A stretch of DNA of 64,000 nucleotides from Acidimicrobiales bacterium. GTDB lineage: Bacteria; Actinomycetota; Acidimicrobiia; Acidimicrobiales; SHLQ01. This document shows positions 1 to 8,483 of this stretch, in pieces; position 1 is the first letter of the stretch; every line of letters starts with the position of its first letter. The stretch spans positions 62,001-126,000 of the forward strand of contig JAHDEJ010000005.1 of assembly GCA_020628865.1 (NCBI GenBank), written 5' to 3'. The translations under genes were made by a program, and so were the position numbers. The notes beneath the pieces were generated by a model. The model was not told the origin of the DNA and did no database searches. It saw only the letters and a program-made list of their open reading frames with translations.

Positions 1-72
1 GGGCTCGCCGTCAGCGCCGACGGTGTCGGCAAAGGTCTCGTCGGAGAGAATCGTGACGTTTTCAGAAGCCAT
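1..72 (-). CDS. trxA: Thioredoxin, N-terminal fragment
   Basis: Only the first 24 codons are in the window; the gene continues past the left edge. The visible residues include VTILSDETFADTV, the usual opening of a bacterial thioredoxin before the CGPC active site, which lies outside the window. The ATG at 72 is preceded by an AAAGGTAGG ribosome binding site. It lies 76 bp downstream of trxB on the same strand, so the two form the standard thioredoxin/thioredoxin reductase pair seen near actinobacterial replication origins. Family assignment rests on this short stretch plus the trxB neighbour. Confidence 0.8.
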   Translation of the reverse strand, partial: MASENVTILSDETFADTVGADGEP

Positions 73-107
73 TGCGGCCTACCTTTCGTTGTCCAGAGCT
101 TGCAACA

Positions 108-124
108 CCTTCACGGGGTGAAGG
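108..124. other. Intercistronic hairpin between trxB and trxA
   Basis: Perfect 7-bp inverted repeat CCTTCAC/GTGAAGG with a GGG loop in the 76-bp trxB-trxA gap. It has no T-tract, so it is more likely an RNA processing or stabilising hairpin than a terminator. Function is inferred only. Confidence 0.35.
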
Positions 125-148
125 CATTCCCATCGGCGTCTGCGGGTG

Positions 149-1114
149 TCAGTGCTCGTCGTTCTCTTCGAGCCAGCGTTCGGCTTCGAGGGCGGCTGCA
201 CAGCCGGAACCGGCCGCGGTGATGGCCTGCCGATAGTAGTCGTCCTGCACGTCGCCTGACGCGAAGACGCCGGGGATGTTGGTGGCGGTGCGGCCGGGCT
301 GGGTGAGCAGGTAGCCGTTTTCCTTCATGTCCAGCTGACCCTCGAAGAGTGAGGTGTTCGGCCGGTGGCCGATGGCGATGAACAGGCCGGTCACATCGAG
401 CTGACCGGTGGAACCATCGGTAGTGCTGACGGTGGTGACGCCGGCGAGTTTGTCGTCGCCCAGGTACCCGGTGACTTCGGTGTTCCAGAGGAACTCGATC
501 TTCGGGTTCGCGAAGGCCCGTTCCTGCATGATCTTCGAGGCGCGGAGTTCGTCACGGCGGTGGATGATCGTGACCTTGGAAGCGAAACGGCTGAGGAAGC
601 TGGCCTCCTCGAGGGCGGAATCGCCGCCGCCGACCACGGCAATCTCGTGATCACGGAAGAAGAAGCCGTCGCAGGTGGCGCAGGTGGAGAGCCCGTGCCC
701 GATCAGCTCGTTCTCACGCGGCAGTTCGAGCATGATCGACTGCGCGCCGGTGGACACGATGACCGTCTTTGCGAGGTGGGTTGGCTCGGCGGCGTCCGGG
801 TCGCCGACCCAGATCTTGAAGGGACGCTCGCTGAGGTCCACTTTCGAGGCCTTCACGGTTTGGACCTCGGCGCCGAACCGCTGCGCCTGCGCCTTGAAGT
901 TCATCATTAGCTCGGGGCCCATGATGCCGTCGGGAAAACCCGGGAAGTTCTCCACATCGGTGGTCAGCATCAGCTGGCCGCCGGGCTGATCACTTGTCGA
1001 TGATGGTTCGCCTTCGAGCACGAGGGGATCGAGGGTGGCTCGGGAGGTGTAGATCGCGGCGGTGAGGCCGGCGGGACCGGAACCGATGATCACCACATTG
1101 CGGGCGTCAGACAT
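149..1114 (-). CDS. trxB: Thioredoxin reductase (NADPH)
   Basis: A 321-residue protein of the usual bacterial TrxB length. It has the N-terminal FAD dinucleotide-binding motif GSGPAG (residues 11-16), the redox-active CATC disulfide (Cys145, Cys148) followed by DG, a second nucleotide-binding motif GGGDSALEEA for NADPH, and the C-terminal ASGDVQD motif that contacts FAD. It reduces thioredoxin with NADPH in the cytoplasm. It is followed by trxA and preceded by a small membrane protein and a sigma/anti-sigma pair, the same order as sigM-rsmA-trxB2-trxC in Mycobacterium. That order suggests coupling of disulfide stress and the sigma factor, which is an inference. Confidence 0.96.
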   Translation of the reverse strand: MSDARNVVIIGSGPAGLTAAIYTSRATLDPLVLEGEPSSTSDQPGGQLMLTTDVENFPGFPDGIMGPELMMNFKAQAQRFGAEVQTVKASKVDLSERPFKIWVGDPDAAEPTHLAKTVIVSTGAQSIMLELPRENELIGHGLSTCATCDGFFFRDHEIAVVGGGDSALEEASFLSRFASKVTIIHRRDELRASKIMQERAFANPKIEFLWNTEVTGYLGDDKLAGVTTVSTTDGSTGQLDVTGLFIAIGHRPNTSLFEGQLDMKENGYLLTQPGRTATNIPGVFASGDVQDDYYRQAITAAGSGCAAALEAERWLEENDEH

Positions 1115-1138
1115 GGTTTCTCTCTTTTGATGATTGGA

Positions 1139-1435
1139 TCAGGCGGTGCGCTTGCGCCACAGGACCATTCCGGCGAGCGTGAAGATGCTGCCGAGAATGG
1201 CGTACACAATCCACACGTCGTTCGGAATGGCCTGATCGAGGAAGTGCACCAGACCGACCAGGAACATGATCACTGCGGGAACACCCAGAGCAAGGATCAC
1301 AATTCCATAGACCAGACCCCGTGTGGCCATGGTGGCCGGCCGGGTGGTCTTGTACTTGACGTTGTCGACCAGGCCGACGATCGTGCTCGTGGCCTGCGCC
1401 GGCCAGTCGGGTGTGTCGTCGGAAGGCGTGGACAT
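1139..1435 (-). CDS. Small two-helix membrane protein
   Basis: A 98-residue protein with a charged N-terminus and two hydrophobic helices, roughly residues 38-63 and 70-92, ending in a WRKRTA basic tail. The ATG at 1435 is chosen because the next upstream ATG (1453) would overlap the stop of the anti-sigma gene. It lies between that gene and trxB on the same strand. It resembles the short membrane proteins of unknown function found beside trxB in related actinobacteria, but no specific family could be named with confidence. A role in membrane stress responses would be guesswork. Confidence 0.7.
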   Translation of the reverse strand: MSTPSDDTPDWPAQATSTIVGLVDNVKYKTTRPATMATRGLVYGIVILALGVPAVIMFLVGLVHFLDQAIPNDVWIVYAILGSIFTLAGMVLWRKRTA

Positions 1436-1445
1436 GCGTCCAATC

Positions 1446-2366
1446 CTAGCCAACCGGCGTGCAGTCCTCCGCGTCGAAGATGAGGATCACCTGCGACGGG
1501 TCGAATGGGTCGAACTGGACGACCACGAGTTGCGGTGGGGGAGCGAACTCGCCCAATTCCGCGAAGGCGAACTGGTCGATGTCGGGGGGCAGTTCGGGAT
1601 TCAGACACTCGGGGTTGACCACACTGAGGAGCTCGGGATCGGTTGGTCGGAGCACGGGGACGACGACGCCCAGATCGATGGCTTCTTCGAGGAGTAGGAG
1701 GTTGTTGGTGGCAAAGGGCTCCGCCGACAACCGCTGTGTGGTTGTGGTGGTGGCGGCGGTTTCGCGATCGGAGTCTTCGGTTTCCATGGCGTCTTCTTCC
1801 ATCGCCTCCTCTTCCATGGCGTCGCCCTCCATGGCCTCCTCATCGTCCATGGCCTCTTCCATGGCTTCATCGGCGGTCGCGGACTCTGCCATGGTTGCGC
1901 TGTCGGCGCTGAGCGACTCTTCTGCGGCCTCGGCGACTTCCTCGACTGCGTCCGCCGCGTCGTCGGATGCATCGGCGGCGGTGTCAACGACGTCGGCGGA
2001 GTTCGAGCCCACGATGCCAGTGATGACCACGGCGGAAATCAGCACGAACGCGAACGCAGCGGCGACGGCAAGCCAGTTCACCTGGCGACGCCTCGGTGCG
2101 GCTGCTGCCGTCTTGCGTTCGCGGGCGACGCTGAGCGAGCTGACTTCCGGTGCGGGTTGTGCGGCAGCCAGCGCCGCAGCGATCGAGGCGGCGCGTCGTT
2201 CGGGGGTGGCGGGGGCCGGTGGGGTGGCGACGAGCGCTGATGCAGCTTCGAGAGCGGCGAGCCGGCGGGCGGCGTCGGGATCGGCTTGGACAGCCGCGAC
2301 GGTCTGCGGATCGGCTTCGCCGTCCAACACTGCCGAAAGCAGTTCGTCGTCAAACTCAGTGGTCAT
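1446..2366 (-). CDS. Membrane-anchored anti-sigma factor with Met/acid-rich stalk
   Basis: A 306-residue protein: a short cytoplasmic N-terminal region (residues 1-96, with the DDELLSAVLDGEADP opening typical of anti-sigma factors), one transmembrane helix at about 97-120, then an extracytoplasmic part. The stalk at 125-200 is almost wholly Ala/Glu/Asp with a repeating EAM/DAM pattern holding seven methionines between residues 159 and 194, followed by a Thr run and a compact C-terminal domain with two cysteines. No zinc-type HxxxCxxC motif is seen. Its start overlaps the end of the sigma gene by 11 nt and has an AAGGAACC ribosome binding site. Position matches mycobacterial rsmA beside sigM. 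Confidence 0.8.
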   Translation of the reverse strand: MTTEFDDELLSAVLDGEADPQTVAAVQADPDAARRLAALEAASALVATPPAPATPERRAASIAAALAAAQPAPEVSSLSVARERKTAAAAPRRRQVNWLAVAAAFAFVLISAVVITGIVGSNSADVVDTAADASDDAADAVEEVAEAAEESLSADSATMAESATADEAMEEAMDDEEAMEGDAMEEEAMEEDAMETEDSDRETAATTTTTQRLSAEPFATNNLLLLEEAIDLGVVVPVLRPTDPELLSVVNPECLNPELPPDIDQFAFAELGEFAPPPQLVVVQFDPFDPSQVILIFDAEDCTPVG

Positions 2367-2955
2367 GGTCGGTTCCTTGTACGCCGCCCGTGGCGTCCTG
2401 GTTCCCATCTGGCGAAATTGATCCGATCAGATCAGCGAGCTTTCCGCGCCCTCTCGCGATACGTGACCGTACGGTGCCGGGTGCAATCTCCAACACCTCG
2501 GCGATCTGGTCGTAGTCCAGGCCGCACAAATCGCGCAGAATGACTGGCATCCGAAATTCTTCCGGGAGCTGATCGAGCCCGTCGTTGACGTCCAGACGGG
2601 CGGCGGTCGCGTCCGCCATGTTGCCGAGCGCCACCGGTTCGAAGTGCTGGTCCTCGTCATCGAGCGAGGAGGTCGGCCGGCGTTTGTGCTTGCGGAGTTC
2701 GTCGATCGCGGCGTTCGTGGCGATCCGGTACGACCAGGTGGTGAACTTCGCCCGCCCGTCGTACCGCTCCAGGTTGCGAACGATGGAGATCAGCGCCATC
2801 TGGGCGGCGTCATCGGCGTCGGCGTGGTTCCCGACCACGCGTGCGCAGACGGCGCGAATGCGGTCGTGATGCCGGTCGAGGAGTATCTCCAGCGACGCCA
2901 TGTCGCCCGACTGCGCTGCCCGAATCAGGTCCTCGTCGTCGGACAGTGTCTGCAC
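2356..2955 (-). CDS. ECF-family RNA polymerase sigma factor (SigM-like)
   Basis: A 199-residue sigma-70 factor with only regions 2 and 4. Region 2 contains the DADDAAQ and YDGRAKFTTWSYRIATNAAID motifs (core binding and -10 recognition), and region 4 the helix-turn-helix GLDYDQIAEVLEIAPGTVRSRIARGR that reads the -35 box. The gene overlaps the following anti-sigma gene by 11 nt, indicating translational coupling and control by that protein. Upstream is a Ser/Thr kinase and downstream trxB/trxA, so it occupies the position of Mycobacterium sigM. The SigM label is from position and architecture, not from a sequence search. Confidence 0.9.
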   Translation of the reverse strand: MQTLSDDEDLIRAAQSGDMASLEILLDRHHDRIRAVCARVVGNHADADDAAQMALISIVRNLERYDGRAKFTTWSYRIATNAAIDELRKHKRRPTSSLDDEDQHFEPVALGNMADATAARLDVNDGLDQLPEEFRMPVILRDLCGLDYDQIAEVLEIAPGTVRSRIARGRGKLADLIGSISPDGNQDATGGVQGTDHDH

Positions 2956-3028
2956 GCCCGGAGCTTAGCGGACCGGTGCTTGGCCGGAATTCACACTCCG
3001 TTGGACCTGGTCGTGCGGACCGGGATGG

Positions 3029-4780
3029 CTAGTTCAGGGCCAGCTCGAAGACTTCGAGGCGGATCAGCTCGGTGTCTTCATTGGCCTCGACCGGTTCGCC
3101 CAAGTCGGTGAACCACAAGAGGACGGCGGAAGCCGTCATCTGGGGGACCTCGAGGGTGGCGGCCGCGTCGAGATCGCCGAAGGTGGCGATCGGTTCGCCC
3201 CAGTTCTCGAACACGGTCTGGATCTCGTCGGCTTCGTAGACGGTGACGGCCCAGCCGGTGGCGTTGGTCTGAATATCGATGGTGGAGACGGAGCGGCCTC
3301 CATCGAATTCGAGCACGTAGCCGACACCGGACTTGATTCGCCCGAAGTCCCGGCTTGCGTAGCCCTGCGTGTACCAGAACGTCTCCGGGTTGCCGTCGAG
3401 TGCCCGGCCGACCGCTTCGGGGTGTTCGACGCCGTCGTCGCCGAACGGATCGAACGAGATCGCGCGGACCCCATCGACGAAGTCCGGGATGGTGGTGGTC
3501 GTGGTCGTGGTGGTCGTCTCTTCGGCAGCGTCGGTTTCCACCGCATCATCGGTGGTGTCCGCGCCTTCCTCGGTTGGTGCGGCTTCCGTGTCGACGGCCT
3601 CCGTCGTGTCGGTCGACTCCTCACCGGTGGCGACGGTCGCTTCCGGTGCCGTCGTGTCGACCTCGGTGTCTGAGGTCTCGATGTTGGCGGTTGTCTCCGG
3701 TGCGTCGGTGGTGAGCTGATTGCCGATGTTCTCGCTGGCTGGGCGAAGCAGCATCCACACGGTGGCCAACGCTGCGATCATCAGCACGGCGGCGACGATC
3801 GGCCACAGCACCTCCAGCCGTGATCGCTTTCGTGTCTTGGTCGGCGCTGCCGGTTCCGGTTCCGGCGCCCGCATCGGGATGGACTTCGGGCGCGCAGCCT
3901 CGGGGCGGGGCGGCGTGACGATTGGCGCTGCGGGCACGTCGGCGGCGCGGGAGATCGTGGTGGCGTCGCCGCGGCGGACCGCTTGCAACGAAGCCACCCA
4001 CTGCGAGGCATCGAGCGGTCGGTCCTGCGGGTTGATGGCGAGTGCTCGAGCGAGAAATTCGTCCAATTCGGGAGGCAGATCGCGTCGATGGGTGCTGGCT
4101 CGAGGTGCCGGCGTTCGAACTCGGCTCATCGCGCCCGCCAGGTCCTGAGCAGGAAATGGCACCGTCCCGCACAACATCTCGTAGAGCACGGTCGAGAGCG
4201 AGTAGAGGTCGGTGCGGCCGTCGATGGGAGCGCCTTGGATCTGTTCGGGCGCCAGGTATTTCACGGTTCCGACGAGGGACCCTGTCTCGGTGAAGGTGGT
4301 GTCGTCGAGTGCCTTTGCAATGCCGAAGTCGGACAGCTTCACCCGACGATCCGGGCGAACCAGGATGTTTGCCGGCTTGATGTCTCGGTGGATGATCCCG
4401 TTCTGGTGGGCGTGCCCGAGTGCCTGGGCGACCTGAATGGCGACCTCGAGGCAGTCGTCGATGGCGATCGATCGTCGTTGGTCGAGAATCGACCGCAGGT
4501 CGCGGCCCTCGACGAGTTCCATGACGATCGCATCCGTGTCGCCCGTGGTCACGGTGTCGAAAATCGAGACGATTCCGGGGTGTGTCAGCCGCGCTGCAGA
4601 CTGGGCCTCGCTGCGGAATCGGGCAAGGATCGATGGATCCTGGGCCAGGTGTTTGTGCAGCAGTTTGACCGCAACCTGCCGGCCGAGGCTGTGATCGGTG
4701 GCTTCCCACACCTCGGCCATTCCACCCGCGCCGATTCGTCGCAGGAGCTGATAACGGTCGCCGAGGCGGGCACCGTCCAT
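3029..4780 (-). CDS. Transmembrane Ser/Thr protein kinase with MviN-like extracellular domain
   Basis: A 583-residue receptor kinase. The kinase domain (about 1-270) is complete: glycine loop RIGAGGMAEVW, VAVK lysine 39, HRDIKPANIL with Asp133, DFG with Asp151 and an APE-type motif, so it should be active. A Pro/Arg juxtamembrane segment leads to one transmembrane helix (about 325-345), a Thr/Glu-rich linker, and a discoidin-like C-terminal domain of about 140 residues starting SFDPFGDDGVEHPEA. That domain resembles, from memory, the C-terminal part of mycobacterial MviN (Rv3910), where it follows a pseudokinase. A GTG start at 4810 would add ten residues. The gene sits just upstream of the sigma factor. 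Confidence 0.85.
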   Translation of the reverse strand: MDGARLGDRYQLLRRIGAGGMAEVWEATDHSLGRQVAVKLLHKHLAQDPSILARFRSEAQSAARLTHPGIVSIFDTVTTGDTDAIVMELVEGRDLRSILDQRRSIAIDDCLEVAIQVAQALGHAHQNGIIHRDIKPANILVRPDRRVKLSDFGIAKALDDTTFTETGSLVGTVKYLAPEQIQGAPIDGRTDLYSLSTVLYEMLCGTVPFPAQDLAGAMSRVRTPAPRASTHRRDLPPELDEFLARALAINPQDRPLDASQWVASLQAVRRGDATTISRAADVPAAPIVTPPRPEAARPKSIPMRAPEPEPAAPTKTRKRSRLEVLWPIVAAVLMIAALATVWMLLRPASENIGNQLTTDAPETTANIETSDTEVDTTAPEATVATGEESTDTTEAVDTEAAPTEEGADTTDDAVETDAAEETTTTTTTTTIPDFVDGVRAISFDPFGDDGVEHPEAVGRALDGNPETFWYTQGYASRDFGRIKSGVGYVLEFDGGRSVSTIDIQTNATGWAVTVYEADEIQTVFENWGEPIATFGDLDAAATLEVPQMTASAVLLWFTDLGEPVEANEDTELIRLEVFELALN

Positions 4781-4863
4781 CTCACTGCTTCCCGTCGATG
4801 AGCTGATCACAACCAGTGGAATGTAGTTGTGGATCCGAGTGGAGGGACTTCATCCCCCGGCGC

Positions 4864-5703
4864 TCAGGCGGGAACCTGGTAGGTGATGCCGATCACGCCG
4901 GGCCCACCGTGGGTGCCGATCACGGCACCGATGACGTTCGTGCGTGCCTTCTGGGCATTCGGGAGATCGGCGACGGAAGCCAGGAACGCGTCGATGTCGT
5001 CGGCGTTCGAGTGGAGGATGGCGAGGTTCTCGACCTCGCCGGCCTGCTCGAGCTGTTCGCGGACCCAGTCGAGCGACCGCTTCCGGGTGCGCTGCTTGCC
5101 GGCGGCAACCACTTCGCCGGTGCTGAGGTCGAGGAGGGGCTTGATGGAGAGCATGGTGCCGAGGGCGGCTTGTGCTCCGCCGATTCGGCCGCCCTTCTTC
5201 AGGTTCTCGAGTGTGTTGAGCGTGGCGTAGACCCGGGTGCGGTCGCGCTGTTCTTCGACGAGTGCGACGATCTCATCTGCGCTGGCGCCGTTCTTCGCGG
5301 CTTCGGCGGCGGAGAGCACGATGGATCCGAGGCCACCGGTGACCGACTTGGAGTTCACGACGTGGACGTCGATTTCCACCTCTTCCGACGCAGCAGCGGT
5401 GCGGGCCGACTGGATCGTGGCGGAGAGCGCTTCGGACAGGTTGATGCACACGACGGCGGTGGCACCATCAGCAGCCATCGAGTTGAACATCTCCATGAAC
5501 GCGCCGGGGGACGGGGCAGCCGTCTCGGGCAGATCGGTCGACGAAGCCAGTCGACGGTAGAACTCATCGGTCGGGAGCTCGGTGCGGTCGACGAACTCGT
5601 CGTTGCCGAAACGAATCGACAAGGGAACCATCCCGATTCCCCATGTGGCGAGCTCGTCGTCGGAGAGGTCGCAGGCGCTGTCGGTGACGATGCGGACGGT
5701 CAT
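4864..5703 (-). CDS. DegV family fatty-acid-binding protein
   Basis: A 279-residue protein of standard DegV length. It opens with the family signature VRIVTDSACDLSDDEL, has the TAAPSPGAFMEMF segment corresponding to the TSqPSpgdF lipid-head contact, and the conserved GGRIGGAQAALGTMLSIKPLL stretch near the middle. Characterised DegV proteins bind fatty acids and, as FakB in Firmicutes, present them to a fatty acid kinase; no FakA-like gene is in this window, so the partner is unknown. It lies between the kinase and the DUF6049 gene on the same strand, with only 28 bp to the latter. Confidence 0.93.
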   Translation of the reverse strand: MTVRIVTDSACDLSDDELATWGIGMVPLSIRFGNDEFVDRTELPTDEFYRRLASSTDLPETAAPSPGAFMEMFNSMAADGATAVVCINLSEALSATIQSARTAAASEEVEIDVHVVNSKSVTGGLGSIVLSAAEAAKNGASADEIVALVEEQRDRTRVYATLNTLENLKKGGRIGGAQAALGTMLSIKPLLDLSTGEVVAAGKQRTRKRSLDWVREQLEQAGEVENLAILHSNADDIDAFLASVADLPNAQKARTNVIGAVIGTHGGPGVIGITYQVPA

Positions 5704-5731
5704 GAGGGCTCCCGAAGGTCGGCGTGAACGG

Positions 5732-7759
5732 TCAGGGTAGGGCGGGTTCGAGCGTAGCCCGCACGTCCCGTCGGTGGCGAAGCCACCACAGGACGAGGAT
5801 CAGCAGGGCACCCGACCCGATGATGATGCCGACGCCCGAGAACGCAAAGAGCCGCACCCGGAGCTGGGACGATCCGAGGAGGACCTCGCGATCCGGGCTG
5901 AGGATCTGCACGCGGATGGGAGAGTCACCGTTGGCTCGCGCTTCGATGGGGACCTCGATGCGGTTCTCGCCGGGTTGGAGGACGACGGCGACGTCCTGGC
6001 CGTCGGGGAAGGTGAGTTTCTCGCTGTCGAGTACGAGCGTGACGCTGATCGGCACGCTGAGCCGGTTCTCGACGAGGATCGGAACGTCGGCTTCACGGCC
6101 GGTGAGGGTGATCGTTGCCGTTTCGGGTGTGGTGACCGTGCGGTTTTTCTGTTCGTTGATGAGCTCGTAGACGCGGTCGATGTAGTCGGTTCGCGTGGCG
6201 GTCGAGTTTCGTTCGTCGGCGGAGACGAGCAGCAGTTCGCGCAGCCGTCGGACCGAGTCGGGGTCGCCTTCGATGACGGTCGACCAGCTCTGGATGGCGA
6301 GCGCCGCCTGGCTGAATTCGGTTCGGAACGAGCCGAGCGGTTCCGGCTCGATCGTGCGAAGCGAGCGCAGGAGGGGAGGGCTAATCGTGCCGTCGCCGGC
6401 CGAGTTGATGAGCTCGGTGCGGGCGAGGGCCTGCCGGGGCGTTGCCGACGTGAGGATCGGAATCCGTTCGAGTCCACTCAGCAGCACGTTGAGGAAGCTC
6501 GCGTTGGGCTGCCAGTCTTCCGGCGCCATCGCAACGGCGCTCCGTCGAAGCTCGGGCTGTTCGAGGGCGAGCAGGGTGAGGTCGGCGAGCATCCGATTCG
6601 CGTTCTGGACCGGGCTGCCCGTGTCGATGAAGTGGCGTTCGAGTCGAGCGTCGGCCTCGAGGGCGGGAACCCGGCGACCGGTGGCGGTGGAGAGCAGGAA
6701 CTGGCGATCGATCGACCGTCCGAACACGGCGCTGTCGAGTGGATCGAGTTGGGCGGTCGGGACGATGGCACCTTGTGCTCCCTGATCGATCAACCAGTCG
6801 AGTCCCTCATTGTTGAGGTCGGGGTCGAGGACGACGACGGATCCTTCGGATGCGACGCCGAGGGTCCGCTGGGTGGTGACGATGCCGGCGGCTTGGAGTT
6901 CGCCGAGGTCGGTTTCGAGTCCGGCGTTGAGCCACGCTTGTTCGCTCACGTTCACATACGGCGTCGGGAGCAGTTCGTCCGCTTCCACGGCGGCGCGGAG
7001 CTGTTCGGTGATGGCTTGGTGCCGGGGCGCGCTGGATCGTGCGAACGCGGCGAGGGATTCCGGTGCAACGTCGAGTGTGACTCGGCTGTCCGGGTGGATG
7101 GTCATCGCTTCGACGATCGTCTCGAGTCCGGGACCGGCGGCTTCATCGAGCGCATAGATGCCGTCGGTCCCGATGCCGTTCGGGAGATCGAGGGGGAGGA
7201 TCAGGACGACCTGCAGCTGGGGAAACGACTGGCTCCGGGGAAGCTCGATCAGGCTCGTGAGAATTCGGTCGGCCATCTCTCCGTTCTCGTCTTCGAGCAC
7301 GATTTCGAGTGGATAGACGCCGGCGCCACCCTCGGTGCGGAGGATGGGTACGGGAGGGGCGTCCTCTTCCGGGTCGTTCTCCGGCTCGAGGGTGTCGGGT
7401 CCGACGATCGCAATCTCCAGCGACAGCACCTCGTTGCTGGTTTCCTGCAGCGAATCGAGGGGGAGGGGCCCGATCTCGAGCAGGACGTCGTTGCCGGGAA
7501 GGGTCGCGGCCTGGTGCGCGGCCCGTGATGCCCAGGGTGCGTGGACGAGCACGCGCACGGTGGAGTTCGGATCCGCACCGGCGACGCGAACCTGAAGATC
7601 GAACAGGCCGCCATCGTCGGCCCACGCACTCTGGGCGACGAGTTCGAGCGACCCGTTGGCCTGTGCGGCGGCCGGCGTGACGGAGAGCAGCGGCGTGAGG
7701 AGTGCGACGAGGATCATCAGCCTCGGAACGGTGCGACCGATCCGAGCCGTGCCCGTCAT
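5732..7759 (-). CDS. DUF6049-type exported membrane protein
   Basis: A 675-residue protein with an N-terminal signal sequence (residues 1-32, hydrophobic core LMILVALLTPLLSVTPAAA), a large extracytoplasmic part of mixed alpha/beta appearance, and one C-terminal transmembrane helix followed by a short basic tail. This layout and its place between pcnA and the kinase/sigma block match mycobacterial Rv3909, a conserved protein of unknown function next to mviN. The ATG at 7759 is chosen because it forms an ATGA overlap with the GNAT gene and begins the signal peptide; the frame stays open upstream but that stretch is Arg-rich noise over the GNAT gene. Confidence 0.85.
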   Translation of the reverse strand: MTGTARIGRTVPRLMILVALLTPLLSVTPAAAQANGSLELVAQSAWADDGGLFDLQVRVAGADPNSTVRVLVHAPWASRAAHQAATLPGNDVLLEIGPLPLDSLQETSNEVLSLEIAIVGPDTLEPENDPEEDAPPVPILRTEGGAGVYPLEIVLEDENGEMADRILTSLIELPRSQSFPQLQVVLILPLDLPNGIGTDGIYALDEAAGPGLETIVEAMTIHPDSRVTLDVAPESLAAFARSSAPRHQAITEQLRAAVEADELLPTPYVNVSEQAWLNAGLETDLGELQAAGIVTTQRTLGVASEGSVVVLDPDLNNEGLDWLIDQGAQGAIVPTAQLDPLDSAVFGRSIDRQFLLSTATGRRVPALEADARLERHFIDTGSPVQNANRMLADLTLLALEQPELRRSAVAMAPEDWQPNASFLNVLLSGLERIPILTSATPRQALARTELINSAGDGTISPPLLRSLRTIEPEPLGSFRTEFSQAALAIQSWSTVIEGDPDSVRRLRELLLVSADERNSTATRTDYIDRVYELINEQKNRTVTTPETATITLTGREADVPILVENRLSVPISVTLVLDSEKLTFPDGQDVAVVLQPGENRIEVPIEARANGDSPIRVQILSPDREVLLGSSQLRVRLFAFSGVGIIIGSGALLILVLWWLRHRRDVRATLEPALP

Positions 7760-8445
7760 CGTGGGAGCTCCAAGACCATGAGTTGGTCGGTGTCCAGCAC
7801 GAAACCGAGCGACTGGTAGAGACGGGCGGCGCCCTCGTTCGACACCTGCGTGTTCACCATCATGTGAAGGGCGCGTCGTGCCATTGCCCAGGTGACGCCT
7901 TCGGTGACGAGGTGGCTGCCGATGCCTATCCCTTGAACGGTGGGATCGACAGCCAGTCGTTGGAGGAAGCTTGGTGCGCCGGCGTGGCCGGTGATCGCGT
8001 AGCCGACGACGTTTCCGTTCAGTTCGGCGACCACGTAGTGATGACTGGGTGTTGCCTTGCGGGCGGCGTCGATGCCGGCCCGGTCGAGTACCCAGAAGGA
8101 GTCGAAGCATTGGGCATCGATCTCGAGGACCCGTTTCAGATCGGATCGTCGAGCCGGACGGATGACCGCCGGGCTGGATCGGTTCGGTGCGGGGGCGAAG
8201 GCGTGGCGGAGCAGATGGAGGGCTTCGAAGTCGGTGAAGCCGTGGTCTCGGAACGGGACCTGCTCGACGGGGCTGAGCGCGCTGGTGACGACCGGACCGG
8301 TGGTTTCCGGCAGTCGCTCGATGAGGCGAGCGACTTCGTCGTGGCTGAGCCGACGCATTGGAACGATCTGCAACTCGAACGGTCCGCTGGCGCGCTGGAC
8401 CACACGAACTCCCCGGATGAGGCGAAGTCGGCGCTCCAACAGCAT
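7756..8445 (-). CDS. GNAT family N-acetyltransferase
   Basis: A 229-residue protein whose C-terminal half is a GNAT fold: the acetyl-CoA pyrophosphate-binding segment LAVDPTVQGIGIGSHLV and the terminal beta-bulge NEGAARLYQSLGFV are clear. The N-terminal 90 residues are family-specific and not recognised. Start ATG 8445 is preferred over an upstream ATG at 8496, which would run into the divergent pcnA. A -10-like TAACCT lies 7 nt before this ATG, so the mRNA may be leaderless. The stop overlaps the DUF6049 start (ATGA), implying one operon. The acetylated substrate is unknown. Confidence 0.88.
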   Translation of the reverse strand: MLLERRLRLIRGVRVVQRASGPFELQIVPMRRLSHDEVARLIERLPETTGPVVTSALSPVEQVPFRDHGFTDFEALHLLRHAFAPAPNRSSPAVIRPARRSDLKRVLEIDAQCFDSFWVLDRAGIDAARKATPSHHYVVAELNGNVVGYAITGHAGAPSFLQRLAVDPTVQGIGIGSHLVTEGVTWAMARRALHMMVNTQVSNEGAARLYQSLGFVLDTDQLMVLELPR

Positions 8446-8452
8446 GGACGTG

Positions 8453-8458
8453 AGGTTA
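8453..8458 (-). promoter_or_regulatory. -10 box of leaderless promoter for the GNAT operon
   Basis: On the minus strand TAACCT ends 7 nt before the ATG at 8445. The whole divergent gap to pcnA is only 38 bp, leaving no room for a conventional leader and ribosome binding site. The call is by spacing and consensus only. Confidence 0.4.
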
Positions 8459-8471
8459 CTGGCGTTTCCCC

Positions 8472-8477
8472 TACGCT
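8472..8477 (+). promoter_or_regulatory. -10 box of leaderless promoter for pcnA
   Basis: TACGCT ends 6 nt before the GTG start of pcnA at 8484, the spacing expected if transcription starts at the first base of the start codon. No Shine-Dalgarno motif precedes the GTG. Confidence 0.45.
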
Positions 8478-8483
8478 CCGGGG

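Noticed and set aside
1459-2421. Plus-strand Ser/Ala-rich frame opposite the anti-sigma factor
   Set aside because: It is the antisense reading of the Ala/Glu/Met repeats; the minus strand has the sigma-coupled start and a sensible membrane topology.
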